Of a stretch of DNA of 64,000 nt, positions 1 to 12,800 are shown one piece after another. Each line of letters starts with the position of its first letter. Positions within the stretch are counted from its first letter, which is position 1. Location: contig OZ024854.1 in NCBI GenBank assembly GCA_964017155.1, forward strand, positions 67,333,254 through 67,397,253, written 5' to 3'. The DNA comes from Oasisia sp. SBJ-2009. Lineage: Eukaryota; Annelida; Polychaeta; Sabellida; Siboglinidae. The translations under genes were made by a program, and so were the position numbers. Below the pieces are notes generated by a model. It searched no databases. It saw nothing but the letters and a program-made list of their open reading frames with translations, and had not been told where the DNA came from.

Positions 1-50
1 AATGTTAAAATATCATCAGTGGGAGGACATGCAGTGTTAAAATATCATCA

Positions 51-82
51 GTAGGAGGACATGCAGTGTTAAAATATCATCA
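51..82 (+). repeat. Canonical 32-bp monomer (reference copy)
   Basis: This copy matches the commonest form. It starts GTAGGAGGAC and ends AAAATATCATCA. Base count is 12 A, 8 T, 8 G and 4 C, so the plus strand is G-rich over C and the consensus has no CpG. Two parts can be told apart across the array. The first ten bases, purine-rich, vary greatly (for example TAGGGGG, TACCGGG, TAGCGGG, TATCGGG, TAAGGGG, TGGGAGG, TAGAAGG, TAGTAGG). The remaining 22 bases, from ATGCAGTG to ATCATCA, vary much less. A short dyad, ACA then five bases then TGT, lies at 59-69. Confidence 0.95.
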
Positions 83-689
83 GTAGGAGGACATGCAGTG
101 TTAAAATATCATCAGTAGCGGGACATGGTGTGTTAAAATATCATCAGTAGGGGGACATGCATTGTTAAAATATCACCAGTGAGAGGACATGCAGTGTTAA
201 AATATCATCAGTAGCGGGATATGCTGTGTTACAATATCATCAGTAGGGGGACATGCAGTGTTAAAATATCACCAGTGAGAGGACATACTGTGTTAAAATA
301 TTATCAGTATGACGACATGCAGTGTTAAAATACCATCAGTAGGAGTAAATGCAGTGTTAAAATATCATCAGTAGCAGGACATGCAGTATTAAAATATCAC
401 CAGTAACGGGACATGCTGTGTTAATATATCACCAGTAGGGGGACATGCATTGTAGAAATATCACCAGTATGGGGACATGCAGTGTTAAAATATCATCAGT
501 AGGGGGACATGCAGTTTTAAAATATCATCAGTAGGAGGACATGCAGTGTTAAAATATCATCAGTAGGATACATGCATTGTTAAAATATCATCAGTAGGAG
601 ACATGCAGTGTTAAAATATCATCAGTAAGGGGACATGCAGTGTTACAATATCATCAGTAGGAGGACATGCAGTGTTAAAATATCATCAG

Positions 690-3600
690 TAGGGGGACTT
701 GCAGTGTTAAAATATCATCAGTAAGGGGACGTGCAGTGTTAAAATATCATCAGTAGGAGGACATGCAGTGTTAACATATCATTAGTAGGAGACATGCAGT
801 GTTAAAATATCATTAGTAGGGGGACATGCAGTGTTAAAATATCATCAGTACCGGGACATGCTGTGTTAAAATATCATTAGTAGGGGGACATGCAGTGTTA
901 AAATATCATCAGTACCGGGACATGCAGTGTTAACATATATCATCAGTAGGGGGACATGAAGTGTTAAAATATCATCAGTAGGAGGACATGCAGTGTTAAA
1001 ATATCATCAGTAGGAGACATGCAGTGTTAAAATATCATCAGTAGGGGGACATGACGTGTTAAAATATCATCAGTAGGAGGACATTCAGTGTTAAAATATC
1101 ATCAGTAGGAGGACATACAGTGTTAAAATATCATCAGTAGGAGACATGCAGTGTTAAAATATCATCAGTAGGGGGACATGCAGTGTTAAAATATCATCAG
1201 TAGTAGGACATGCAGTGTTAAAATATCACCAGCAGCAGGACATGCAGTATTAAAATATCATCAGTAGGAGGACATGCAGTGTTAAAATAGCATCAGTAGA
1301 AGGACATGCAGTGTTAAAATATCATCAGTAGGAGACATGCAGTGTTAAAATATCATCAGTAGAAGGACATGCAGTGTTAAAATATCATCAGTAGTAGGAC
1401 ATGCAGTGTTAACATATCACCAGCAGCAGGACATGCAGTATTAAAATATCATCAGTAGGAGGACATGCAGTGTTAAAATAGCATCAGTAGAAGGACATGC
1501 AGTGTTAAAATATCATCAGTAGGAGACATGCAGTGTTAAAATATCACCAGTAGGAGACATGCAGTGTTAAAATATCATCAGTAGGAGGACATGCAGTGTT
1601 AAAATATCATCAGTAGGAGGACGTGCAGTGTTAAAATATCATCAGTAGGAGGACATGCAGTGTTAAAATATCATCAGTAGGAGGACGTGCAGTGTTAAAA
1701 TATCATCAGTAGGAGGACGTGCAGTGTTAAAATATCATCAGAAGGAGGACATGCAGTGTTAAAATATCACCAGTAGGGGGACATGCAGTGTTAATATATC
1801 ATCAGTAGGAGGACATGCAGTGTTAAAATATCACAAGTAGGAGACATGCAGTGTAAAAATATCGTCAGTAGGAGGACATGCAGTGTTAAAATATCATCAG
1901 TAGGGGGACATGCAGTGTTATAATATCATCAGTAGGGGGACATGCAGTGTTAAAATATCATCAGTAGGGGGACATGCATTGTTAAAATATCATCAGTAGG
2001 AGACATGCAGTGTTAAAATATCATCAGTAGGAGGACATGCAGTGTTAAAATATCATCAGTAGGAGGACATGCAGTGCTAAAACATCATCAGTAGGAGACA
2101 TGCAGTGTTAAAATATCATCAGTAGGGGGACATGGAGTGTTATAATATCATCAGTAGGGGGACTTGCAGTGTTAAAATAGCATCAGTAAGGGGACGTGCA
2201 GTGTTAAAATATCATCAGTAGGAGGACATGCAGTGTTAACATATCATCAGTAGGAGACATGCAGTGTTAAAATATCATTAGTAGGGGGACATGCAGTGTT
2301 AAAATATCATTAGTACCGGGACATGCTGTGTTAAAATATCATTAGTAGGGGGACATGCAGTGTTAAAATATCATCAGTACCGGGACATGCATTGTTAACA
2401 TATATCATCAGTAGGGGGACATGAAGTGTTAAAATATCATCAGTAGGAGGACATGCAGTGTTAAAATATCATCAGTAGGAGACATGCAGTGTTAAAATAT
2501 CATCAGTAGGTGGACATGAAGTGTTAAAATATCATCAGTAGGAGGACATGCAGTGTTAAAATATCATCAGTAAGAGGACATACAGTGTTAAAATATCATC
2601 AGTAGGAGACATGCAGTGTTAAAATATCATCAGTAGGGGGACATGCGGTGTCATAATATCATCAGTAGGGGGACATGCAGTGTTAAGATGTCATCAGTAG
2701 GGGGACATGCAGTGTTAACATATCATTAGTAAGGGGACGTACAGTTTTAAAATATCATCAGTAGGAGGACATGCAGTGTTAAAATATCATCAGTAGGAGA
2801 CATGCAGTGTTAAAATATCATTAGTAGGGGGACATGCAGTGTTAAAATATCATCAGTACCGGGACATGCTGTGTTAAAATATCATCAGTAGGAGGACATG
2901 CAGTGTTAAAATATCATCAGTAGGAGGACATGCAGTGTTAAAATATCATCAGTAGGAGGACATGCAGTGTTAAAATATCATCAGTAGGAGGACATGCAGT
3001 GTTAAAATATCACCAGTGGGAGGACATGCAGTGTTAAAATATCATCAGTAGGAGGACATACTGTGTTAAAATGTCATCAGTAGGAGGACATGCTGTGTTA
3101 AAATATCATCAGTAGGAGACATGCAGTGTTAAAATATCATCAGTAGGGGACATGCAATGTTAAAATATCATCAGTGGGAGGACATGCAGTGTTAAAATAT
3201 CATCAGTAGGAGGACATGCAGTGTTAAAATATCATCAGTAGGAGGACATGCAGTGTTAAAATATCATCAGTAGCGGGACATGGTGTGTTAAAATATCATC
3301 AGTAGGGGGACATGCATTGTTAAAATATCACCAGTGAGAGGACATGCAGTGTTAAAATATCATCAGTAGCGGGACATGCTGTGTTACAATATCATCAGTA
3401 GGGGGACATGCAGTGTTAAAATATCACCAGTGAGAGGACATACTGTGTTAAAATATTATCAGTATGACGACATGCAGTGTTAAAATACCATCAGTAGGAG
3501 TAAATGCAGTGTTAAAATATCATCAGTAGCAGGACATGCAGTATTAAAATATCACCAGTAACGGGACATGCTGTGTTAATATATCACCAGTAGGGGGACA

Positions 3601-4551
3601 TGCATTGTAGAAATATCACCAGTATGGGGACATGCAGTGTTAAAATATCATCAGTAGGGGGACATGCAGTTTTAAAATATCATCAGTAGGAGGACATGCA
3701 GTGTTAAAATATCATCAGTAGGATACATGCATTGTTAAAATATCATCAGTAGGAGACATGCAGTGTTAAAATATCATCAGTAAGGGGACATGCAGTGTTA
3801 CAATATCATCAGTAGGAGGACATGCAGTGTTAAAATATCATCAGTAGGAGGACATGCAGTGTTAAAACATCATCAGTAGGAGACATGCAGTGTTAAAATA
3901 TCATCAGTAGGGGGACTTGCAGTGTTAAAATATCATCAGTAAGGGGACGTGCAGTGTTAAAATATCATCAGTAGGAGGACATGCAGTGTTAACATATCAT
4001 CAGTAGGAGACATGCAGTGTTAAAATATCATTAGTAGGGGGACATGCAGTGTTAAATATCATCAGTACCGGGACATGCTGTGTTAAAATATCATTAGTAG
4101 GGGGACATGCAGTGTTAAAATATCATCAGTACCACGACATGCAGTGTTAACATATATCATCAGTAGGGGGACATGAAGTGTTAAAATATCATCAGTAGGA
4201 GGACATGCAGTGTTAAAATATCATCAGTAGGAGACATGCAGTGTTAAAATATCATCAGTTGGGGGACATGAAGTGTTAAAATATCATCAGTAGGAGGACA
4301 TGCAGTGTTAAAATATCATCAGTAGGAGGACATACAGTGTTAAAATATCATCAGTAGGAGACATGCAGTGTTAAAATATCATCAGTAGGGGGACATGCAG
4401 TGTCATAATATCATCAGTAGGGGGACATGCAGTGTTAAAATATCATCAGTAGGGGGACATGGAGTGTTATAATATCATCAGTAGGGGGACATGCAGTGTT
4501 AAAATATCATCAGTAGGGGGACATGCAATGTTAAAATATCACCAGCAGGAG
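690..4551 (+). repeat. Segment duplicated 22 kb downstream, left copy
   Basis: This stretch matches about 22,739-26,601 monomer for monomer, including rare variants: GGACTTGC (698 and 22,747), ACATTCAGTG (near 1,083 and 23,164), GGTGTCATAATATC and TATGACGACATG. The offset starts at 22,049, becomes 22,081 after one extra 32-bp monomer in the right copy near 22,870, and returns to 22,050 where the left copy keeps one extra 31-bp monomer near 1,535-1,565. Small point differences exist, such as ACCACGAC at 4,131 against ACCGGGAC at 26,181. The match stops at about 4,552, inside the CACCAGCAGG block, where the right copy has lost monomers. Confidence 0.85.
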
Positions 4552-4930
4552 GATATGCAGTGTTACAATCTCACCAGTAGGAGGACAGGCAGTGTTAAAA
4601 AATCACCAGCAGCAGGACATGCAGTGGTAAAATATCATCAGTAGGAGGACATGCAGTGTTAAAATATCATCAGTAGAAGGACATGCAGTGTTAAAATATC
4701 ATCAGTAGTAGGACATGCAGTGTTAAAATATCACCAGCAGCAGGACATGCAGTATTAAAATATCATCAGTAGGAGGACATGCAGTGTTAAAATATCATCA
4801 GTAGAAGGACATGCAGTGTTAAAATATCATCAGTAGGAGACATGCAGTGTTAAAATATCACCAGTAGGAGACATGCAGTGTAAAAATACCGTCAGTAGGA
4901 GGACATGCAGTGTTAAAATATCATCAGTAG
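4440..4930 (+). repeat. Divergent CACCAGCAGG block with 61-codon open frame (copy 1)
   Basis: Here several neighbouring monomers carry unusual changes: ATCACCAGCAGGAGG, GGATATGC, TTACAATCTCACC, GGACAGGC and AAAAAATCACC. Together they remove the stop codons that normally interrupt one forward frame, leaving 61 codons open from the ATG at 4,459 to 4,644. The translation is just the monomer read in three phases, with no domain, no signal peptide and no upstream signals, so I do not call a gene. Related blocks occur at 43,206, 45,405 and 52,385, with a longer divergent form near 21,850-22,440. Confidence 0.8.
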
Positions 4931-7900
4931 GGGGACATGCAGTGTTATAATATCATCAGTAGGGGGACATGCAGTGTTAAAATATCATCAGTAGGGGGAC
5001 ATGCATTGTTAAAATATCATCAGTAGGAGACATGCAGTGTTAAAATATCATCAGTAGGGGGACATGCAGTGTTAAAATATCATCAGTAGGAGGACATGCA
5101 GTGTTAAAATATCATCAGTAGGAGGACATGCAGTGTTAAAACATCATCAGTAGGAGACATGCAGTGTTAAAATATCATCAGTAGGGGGACATGGAGTGTT
5201 ATAATATCATCAGTAGGGGGACTTGCAGTGTTAAAATATCATCAGTAAGGGGACGTGCAGTGTTAAAATATCATCAGTAGGAGGACATGCAGTGTTAACA
5301 TATCATCAGTAGGAGACATGCAGTGTTAAAATATCATTAGTAGGGGGACATGCAGTGTTAAAATATCATCAGTACCGGGACATGCTGTGTTAAAATATCA
5401 TTAGTAGGGGGACATGCAGTGTTAAAATATCATCAGTACCGGGACATGCAGTGTTAACATATATCATCAGTAGGGGGACATGAAGTGTTAAAATATCATC
5501 AGTAGGAGGACATGCAGTGTTAAAATATCATCAGTAGGAGACATGCAGTGTTAAAATATCATCAGTAGGGGGACATGAAGTGTTAAAATATCATCAGTAG
5601 GAGGACATGCAGTGTTAAAATATCATCAGTAGGAGGACATGCAGTGTTAAAATATCACCAGTGGGAGGACATGCAATGTTAAAATATCATCAGTAGGAGG
5701 ACATACTGTGTTAAAATGTCATCAGTAGGAGGACATGCTGTGTTAAAATATCATCAGTAGGAGACATGCAGTGTTAAAATATCATCAGTAGGGGACATGC
5801 AATGTTAAAATATCATCAGTGGGAGGACATGCAGTGTTAAAATATCATCAGTAGGAGGACATGCAGTGTTAAAATATCATCAGTAGGAGGACATGCAGTG
5901 TTAAAATATCATCAGTAGCGGGACATGGTGTGTTAAAATATCATCAGTAGGGGGACATGCATTGTTAAAATATCACCAGTGAGAGGACATGCAGTGTTAA
6001 AATATCATCAGTAGCGGGACATGCTGTGTTACAATATCATCAGTAGGGGGACATGCATTGTAGAAATATCACCAGTAAGGGGACATGCAGTGTTAAAATA
6101 TCATCAGTAGGGGGACATGCAGTGTTAAAATATCATCAGTAGGAGCACATGCAGTGTTAAAATATCATCAGTAGGATACATGCAGTGTTAAAATATCATT
6201 AGTAGGGGGACATGCAGTGTTAACATATCATCAGTACCGGGACATGCTGTGTTAAAATATCATCAGTAAGAGGACATGCAGTGTTAAAATATCATCAGTA
6301 GGAAGACATGCAGTGTTAAAATACCATCAGTAGGAGGACATGCAGTGTTAACATATCACCAGTGGGAGGACATGCAGTGTTAAAATATCATCAGTAGGAG
6401 GACATGCTGTGTTAAAATATCATCAGTAGGAAGACATGCAGTGTTAAAATATCACCAGTAGGAGACATGCAGTGTTAAAATATCATCAGTAGGGGGACAT
6501 GGAGTGTTATAATATCATCAGTAGGGGGACATGCAGTGTTAAAATATCATCAGTAGGGGGACATGCAGTGTTAACATAGCATCAGTAAGGGGACGTGCAG
6601 TGTTAAAATATCATCAGTAGGAGGACATGCAGTGTTAACATATCATCAGTAGGAGACATGCAGAGTTAAAATATCATTAGTAAGGGACATGCAGTGTTAA
6701 AATATCATCAGTACCGGGACATGCTGTGTTAAAATATCATTAGTAGGGGGACATGCAGTGTTAAAATATCATCAGTACCGGGACATGCAGTGTTAACATA
6801 TATCATCAGTAGGGGGACATGAAGTGTTAAAATATCATCAGTAGGAGGACATGCAGTGTTAAAATATCATCAGTAGGAGACATGCAGTGTTAAAATATCA
6901 TCAGTAGGGGGACATGAAGTGTTATAATATCATCAGTAGGAGGACATGCAGTGTTAAAATATCATCAGTAGGAGGACATACAGTGTTAAAATATCATCAG
7001 TAGGAGACATGCAGTGTTAAAATATCATCAGTAGGGGGACATGCAGTGTCATAATATCATCAGTAGGGGGACATGCAGTGTGAAGATATCATCAGTAGGG
7101 GGACATGCAGTGTTAACATATCATCAGTAAGGGGACGTGCAGTTTTAAAATATCATCAGTAGGAGGACATGCAGTGTTAAAATATCATTAGTAGGGGGAC
7201 ATGCAGTGTTAAAATATCATCAGTACCGGGACATGCTGTGTTAAAATATCATCAGTAGGAGGACATGCAGTGTTAAAATATCATCAGTAGGAGGACATGC
7301 AGTGCTAAAATATCATCAGAAGGAGGACATGCAGTGTTAAAATATCAACAGTAGGAGGACATGCAGTGTTAAAATATCACCAGTGGGAGGACATGCAGTG
7401 TTAAAATATCATCAGTAGGAAGACATGCTGTGTTAAAATGTCATCAGTAGGAGGACCTGCTGTGTTAAAATATCATCAGTAGGAGACATGCAGTGTTAAA
7501 ATATCACCAGTAGGGGGACATGCAGTGTTAATATATCATCAGTAGGAGGACATGCAGTGTTAACATATCACAAGTAGGAGACATGCAGTGTTAAAATATC
7601 GTCAGTAGGAGGACATGCAGTGTTAAAATATCATCAGTAGGGGGACATGCAGTGTTATAATATCAACAGTAGGGGGACATGCAGTGTTAAAATATCATCA
7701 GTAGGGGGACATGCAGTGTTAAAATATCATCAGTAGGAGACATGCAGTGTTAAAATATCATCAGTAGGGGGACATGCAGTGTTAAAATATCATCAGTAGG
7801 AGGACATGCAGTGTTAAAATATCACCAGTGGGAGGACATGCAATGTTAAAATATCATCAGTAGGAGGACATACTGTGTTAAAATGTCATCAGTAGGAGGA

Positions 7901-8030
7901 CATGCTGTGTTAAAATATCATCAGTAGGAGACATGCAGTGTTAAAATATCATCAGTAGGGGACATGCAATGTTAAAATATCATCAGTGGGAGGACATGCA
8001 GTGTTAAAATATCATCAGTAGGAGGACATG

Positions 8031-9620
8031 CAGTTTTACAATATCACCAGTGGAGTACATGCAGTGTTAAAATATCATCAGTATCGGGACATGGTGTGTT
8101 AAAATATCATCAGTAGGGGGACATGCATTGTTAAAATATCACCAGTGGGAGGACATGCAGTGTTAAAATATCATCAGTAGGAGGACATGCTGTGTTAAAA
8201 TATCATCAGTAGGAAGACATGCAGTGTTAAAATATCACCAGTAGGAGACATGCAGTGTTAAAATATCATCAGTAGGAGGACGTGCAGTGTTAACATATCA
8301 TCAGAAGGTTGACATGCAGTGTTAAAATATCACCAGTAGGGGGACATGCAGTGTTAATATATCATCAGTAGGAGGACATGCAGTATTAACATATCACAAG
8401 TAGGAGACATGCAGTGTTAACATATCGTCAGTAGGAGGACATGCAGTGTTAAAATATCATCAGTAGGGGGACATGCAGTGTTATAATATCATCAGTAGGG
8501 GGACATGCAATGTTAAAATATCATCAGTAGGGGGACATGCAGTGTTAAAATATCATCAGTAGGAGACATGCAGTGTTAAAATATCATCAGTAGGGGGACA
8601 TGCAGTGTTAAAATATCATCAGTAGGAGGACATGCAGTGTTAACATATCATCAGTAGGAGGACATGCAGTGTTAAAATATCATCAGTAGGATACATGCAG
8701 TGTTAAAATATCATTAGTAGGGGGACATGCAGTGTTAACATAGCATCAGTACCGGGACATGCTGTGTTAAAATATCATCAGTAGGAGGACATGCAGTGTT
8801 AAAATATCATCAGTAGGAGGACATGCAGTTTTACAATATCACCAGTGGAGTACATGCAGTGTTAAAATATCATCAGTATCGGGACATGGTGTGTTAAAAT
8901 ATCATCAGTAGGGGGACATGCATTGTTAAAATATCACCAGTGGGAGGACATGCAGTGTTAAAATATCATCAGTAGGAGGACATGCTGTGTTAAAATATCA
9001 TCAGTAGGAAGACATGCAGTGTTAAAATATCACCAGTAGGAGACATGCAGTGTTAAAATATCATCAGTAGGAGGACGTGCAGTGTTAAAATATCATCAGA
9101 AGGACGACATGCAGTGTTAAAATATCACCAGTAGGGGGACATGCAGTGTTAATATATCATCAGTAGGAGGACATGCAGTGTTAACATATCACAAGTAGGA
9201 GACATGCAGTGTTAAAATATCGTCAGTAGGAGGACATGCAGTGTTAAAATATCATCAGTAGGGGGACATGCAGTGTTATAATATCATCAGTAGGGGGACA
9301 TGCAGTGTTAAAATATCATCAGTAGGGGGACATGCAGTGTTAAAATATCATCAGTAGGAGACATGCAGTGTTAAAATATCATCAGTAGGGGGACATGCAG
9401 TGTTAAAATATCATCAGTAGGAGGACATGCAGTGTTAAAATATCATCAGTAGGAGGACATGCAGTGTTAAAACATCATCAGTAGGAGGACATGCAGCGTT
9501 AAAATATCATCAGTAGGAGACATGCAGTGTTAAAATATCATCAGTAGGGGGACATGGAGTGTTATAATATCATCAGTAGGAGGACATGCAGTGTTAAAAT
9601 ATCATCAGTAGGGGGACTTG
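8031..9620 (+). repeat. 795-bp local repeat inside the 7.8-kb unit
   Basis: The run of monomers starting with TTTTACAATATC, GTGGAGTACATG and TATCGGGACATGG appears twice, with GTGGAGTA at 8,051 and 8,846 (795 bp apart). Both runs then follow the same order through GGACGTGC, CAGAAGG, TTAATATATC and CACAAGTAGG monomers. They part near 8,690 and 9,470, where the first goes to GGATACATGC and the second to AAAACATCATC. Small differences, such as CAGAAGGTTGAC against CAGAAGGACGAC, show the copies have drifted. The same pair is inherited in copy 2 of the super-repeat. Confidence 0.75.
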
Positions 9621-9776
9621 CAGTGTTAAAATATCATCAGTAAGGGGACGGGCAGTGTTAAAATATCATCAGTAGGAGGACATGCAGTGTTAACATATCA
9701 TCAGTAGGAGACATGCAGTGTTAAAATATCATTAGTAGGGGGACATGCAGTGTTAAAATATCATCAGTACCGGGAC

Positions 9777-9815
9777 ATGCAGTGTTAACATATATCACCA
9801 GTAGGGGGACATGCA
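9777..9815 (+). repeat. Hybrid 34-bp monomer, exchange junction
   Basis: Elsewhere the 34-bp monomer (TTAACATATATC) is nearly always followed by ATCAGTAGGGGGACATGAAG. Here it runs into ACCAGTAGGGGGACATGCAG and then TTAATATATC, which belongs to another part of the HOR. This looks like a crossover inside a monomer joining two non-equivalent HOR positions. The same hybrid is seen near 17,655-17,690, as expected if it existed before the 7.8-kb duplication. Confidence 0.75.
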
Positions 9816-12800
9816 GTGTTAATATATCATCAGTAGGAGGACATGCAGTATTAACATATCACAAGTAGGAGACATGCAGTGTTAACATATCGTCAGTAGG
9901 AGGACATGCAGTGTTAAAATATCATCAGTAGGGGGACATGCAGTGTTATAATATCATCAGTAGGGGGACATGCAGTGTTAAAATATCATCAGTAGGGGGA
10001 CATGCAGTGTTAAAATATCATCAGTAGGAGACATGCAGTGTTAAAATATCATCAGTAGGGGGACATGCAGTGTTAAAATATCATCAGTAGGAGGACATGC
10101 AGTGTTAACATATCATCAGTAGGAGGACATGCAGTGTTAAAATATCATCAGTAGGATACATGCAGTGTTAAAATATCATTAGTAGGGGGACATGCAGTGT
10201 TAACATATCATCAGTACCGGGACATGCTGTGTTAAAATATCATCAGTAAGAGGACATGCAGTGTTAAAATATCATCAGTAGGAGGACATGCAGTGTTAAA
10301 ATATCACCAGTGGGAGGACATGCAGTGTTAAAATATCATCAGTAGGAGGACATGCTGTGTTAAAATATCATCAGTAGGAAGACATGCAGTGTTAAAATAT
10401 CACCAGTAGGAGACATGCAGTGTTAAAATATCATCAGTAGGGGGACATGGAGTGTTATAATATCATCAGTAGGGGGACATGCAGTGTTAAAATATCATCA
10501 GTAGGGGGACATGCAGTGTTAACATAGCATCAGTAAGGGGACGTGCAGTGTTAAAATATCATCAGTAGGAGGACATGCAGTGTTAACATATCATCAGTAG
10601 GAGACATGCAGTGTTAAAATATCATTAGTAGAGGGACATGCAGTGTTAAAATATCATCAGTACCGGGACATGCTGTGTTAAAATATCATTAGTAGGGGGA
10701 CATGCAGTGTTAAAATATCATCAGTACCGGGACATGCAGTGTTAACATATATCATCAGTAGGGGGACATGAAGTGTTAAAATATCATCAGTAGGAGGACA
10801 TGCAGTGTTAAAATATCATCAGTAGGAGACATGCAGTGTTAAAATATCATCAGTAGGGGGACATGAAGTGTTATAATATCATCAGTAGGAGGACATGCAG
10901 TGTTAAAATATCATCAGTAGGAGGACATACAGTGTTAAAATATCATCAGTAGGAGACATGCAGTGTTAAAATATCATCAGTAGGGGGACATGCAGTGTCA
11001 TAATATCATCAGTAGGGGGACATGCAGTGTTAAGATATCATCAGTAGGGGGACATGCAGTGTTAACATATCATCAGTAAGGGGACGTGCAGTTTTAAAAT
11101 ATCATCAGTAGGAGGACATGCAGTGCTAAAATATCATCAGAAGGAGGACATGCAGTGTTAAAATATCATCAGTAGGAGGACATGCAGTGTTAAAATATCA
11201 CCAGTGGGAGGACATGCAGTGTTAAAATATCATTAGTAGGGGGACATGCAGTGTTAAAATATCATCAGTAGGAGGACATGCAGTGTTAAAATATCATCAG
11301 TAGGAGGACATGCAGTGCTAAAATATCATCAGAAGGAGGACATGCAGTGTTAAAATATCATCAGTAGGAGGACATGCAGTGTTAAAATATCACCAGTGGG
11401 AGGACATGCAGTGTTAAAATATCATCAGTAGGAAGACATGCTGTGTTAAAATGTCATCAGTAGGAGGACATGCTGTGTTAAAATATCATCAGTAGGAGAC
11501 ATGCAGTGTTAAAATATCATCAGTAGGGGACATGCAATGTTAAAATATCATCAGTGGGAGGACATGCAGTGTTAAAATATCATCAGTAGGAGGACATGCA
11601 GTGTTAAAATATCATCAGTAGGAGGACATGCAGTTTTACAATATCACCAGTGGAGTACATGCAGTGTTAAAATATCATCAGTATCGGGACATGGTGTGTT
11701 AAAATATCATCAGTAGGGGGACATGCATTGTTAAAATATCACCAGTGGGAGGACATGCAGTGTTAAAATATCATCAGTAGGAGGACATGCTGTGTTAAAA
11801 TATCATCAGTAGGAAGACATGCAGTGTTAAAATATCACCAGTAGGAGGACGTGCAGTGTTAAAATATCATCAGAAGGACGACATGCAGTGTTAAAATATC
11901 ACCAGTAGGGGGACATGCAGTGTTAATATATCATCAGTAGGAGGACATGCAGTGTTAACATATCACAAGTAGGAGACATGCAGTGTTAAAATATCATCAG
12001 TAGGGGGACATGCAGTGTTAAAATATCATCAGTAGGAGGACATGCAGTGTTAAAATATCATCAGTAGGAGGACATGCAGTGTTAAAACATCATCAGTAGG
12101 AGGACATGCAGCGTTAAAATATCATCAGTAGGAGACATGCAGTGTTAAAATATCATCAGTAGGGGGACATGGAGTGTTATAATATCATCAGTAGGAGGAC
12201 ATGCAGTGTTAAAATATCATCAGTAGGGGGACTTGCAGTGTTAAAATATCATCAGTAAGGGGACGGGCAGTGTTAAAATATCATCAGTAGGAGGACATGC
12301 AGTGTTAACATATCATCAGTAGGAGACATGCAGTGTTAAAATATCATTAGTAGGGGGACATGCAGTGTTAAATATCATCAGTACCGGGACATGCTGTGTT
12401 AAAATATCATTAGTAGGGGGACATGCAGTGTTAAAATATCATCAGTACCGGGACATGCAGTGTTAACATATATCATCAGTAGGGGGACATGAAGTGTTAA
12501 AATATCATCAGTAGGAGGACATGCAGTGTTAAAATATGATCAGTAGGAGTCATGCAGTGTTAAAATATCATCAGTAGGGGGACATGAAGTGTTAAAATAT
12601 CATCAGTAGGAGGACATGCAGTGTTAAAATATCATCAGTATCGGGACATGGTGTGTTAAAATATCATCAGTAGGGGGACATGCATTGTTAAAATATCACC
12701 AGTGGGAGGACATGCAGTGTTAAAATATCATCAGTAGGAGGACATGCTGTGTTAAAATATCATCAGTAGGAAGACATGCAGTGTTAAAATATCACCAGTA

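Larger units (their letters stand above)
1..5918 (+). repeat. Family A HOR domain, first (A1)
   Basis: This domain carries the family A markers: the monomer with TATGACGACATG near 310 and 3,470, followed by GTAAATGCAG. The HOR marker GGGGACATGCAATG lies at the left edge (1), at 3,156 and at 5,801. The first two starts are 3,155 bp apart. The right copy keeps two monomers (63 bp), near 3,840-3,900, that the left copy lacks. Between about 1,200 and 1,900 there is a cluster of GTAGTAGG and CAGCAGG monomers that repeats locally. The domain ends where the 7.8-kb family B duplication begins. Confidence 0.75.

Noticed and set aside
51..63. AGGAGG followed by ATG, like a bacterial ribosome binding site
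   Set aside because: The gap is only two bases, too short for start selection. It occurs in most monomers, and stops follow within a few codons.
220..235. p53-like half site GGACATGCTG
   Set aside because: The variant matches the half-site consensus at nine of ten positions, but the canonical monomer matches only eight, and half sites lie 22 bases apart, wider than functional full sites. Chance is the better explanation.
4459..4644. 61-codon open frame, also at 43,206, 45,405 and 52,385
   Set aside because: It is satellite DNA read in three phases, open only because local variants remove stops. Its recurrence follows from duplication of the block, not from selection. There is no codon-use signal, domain or promoter.
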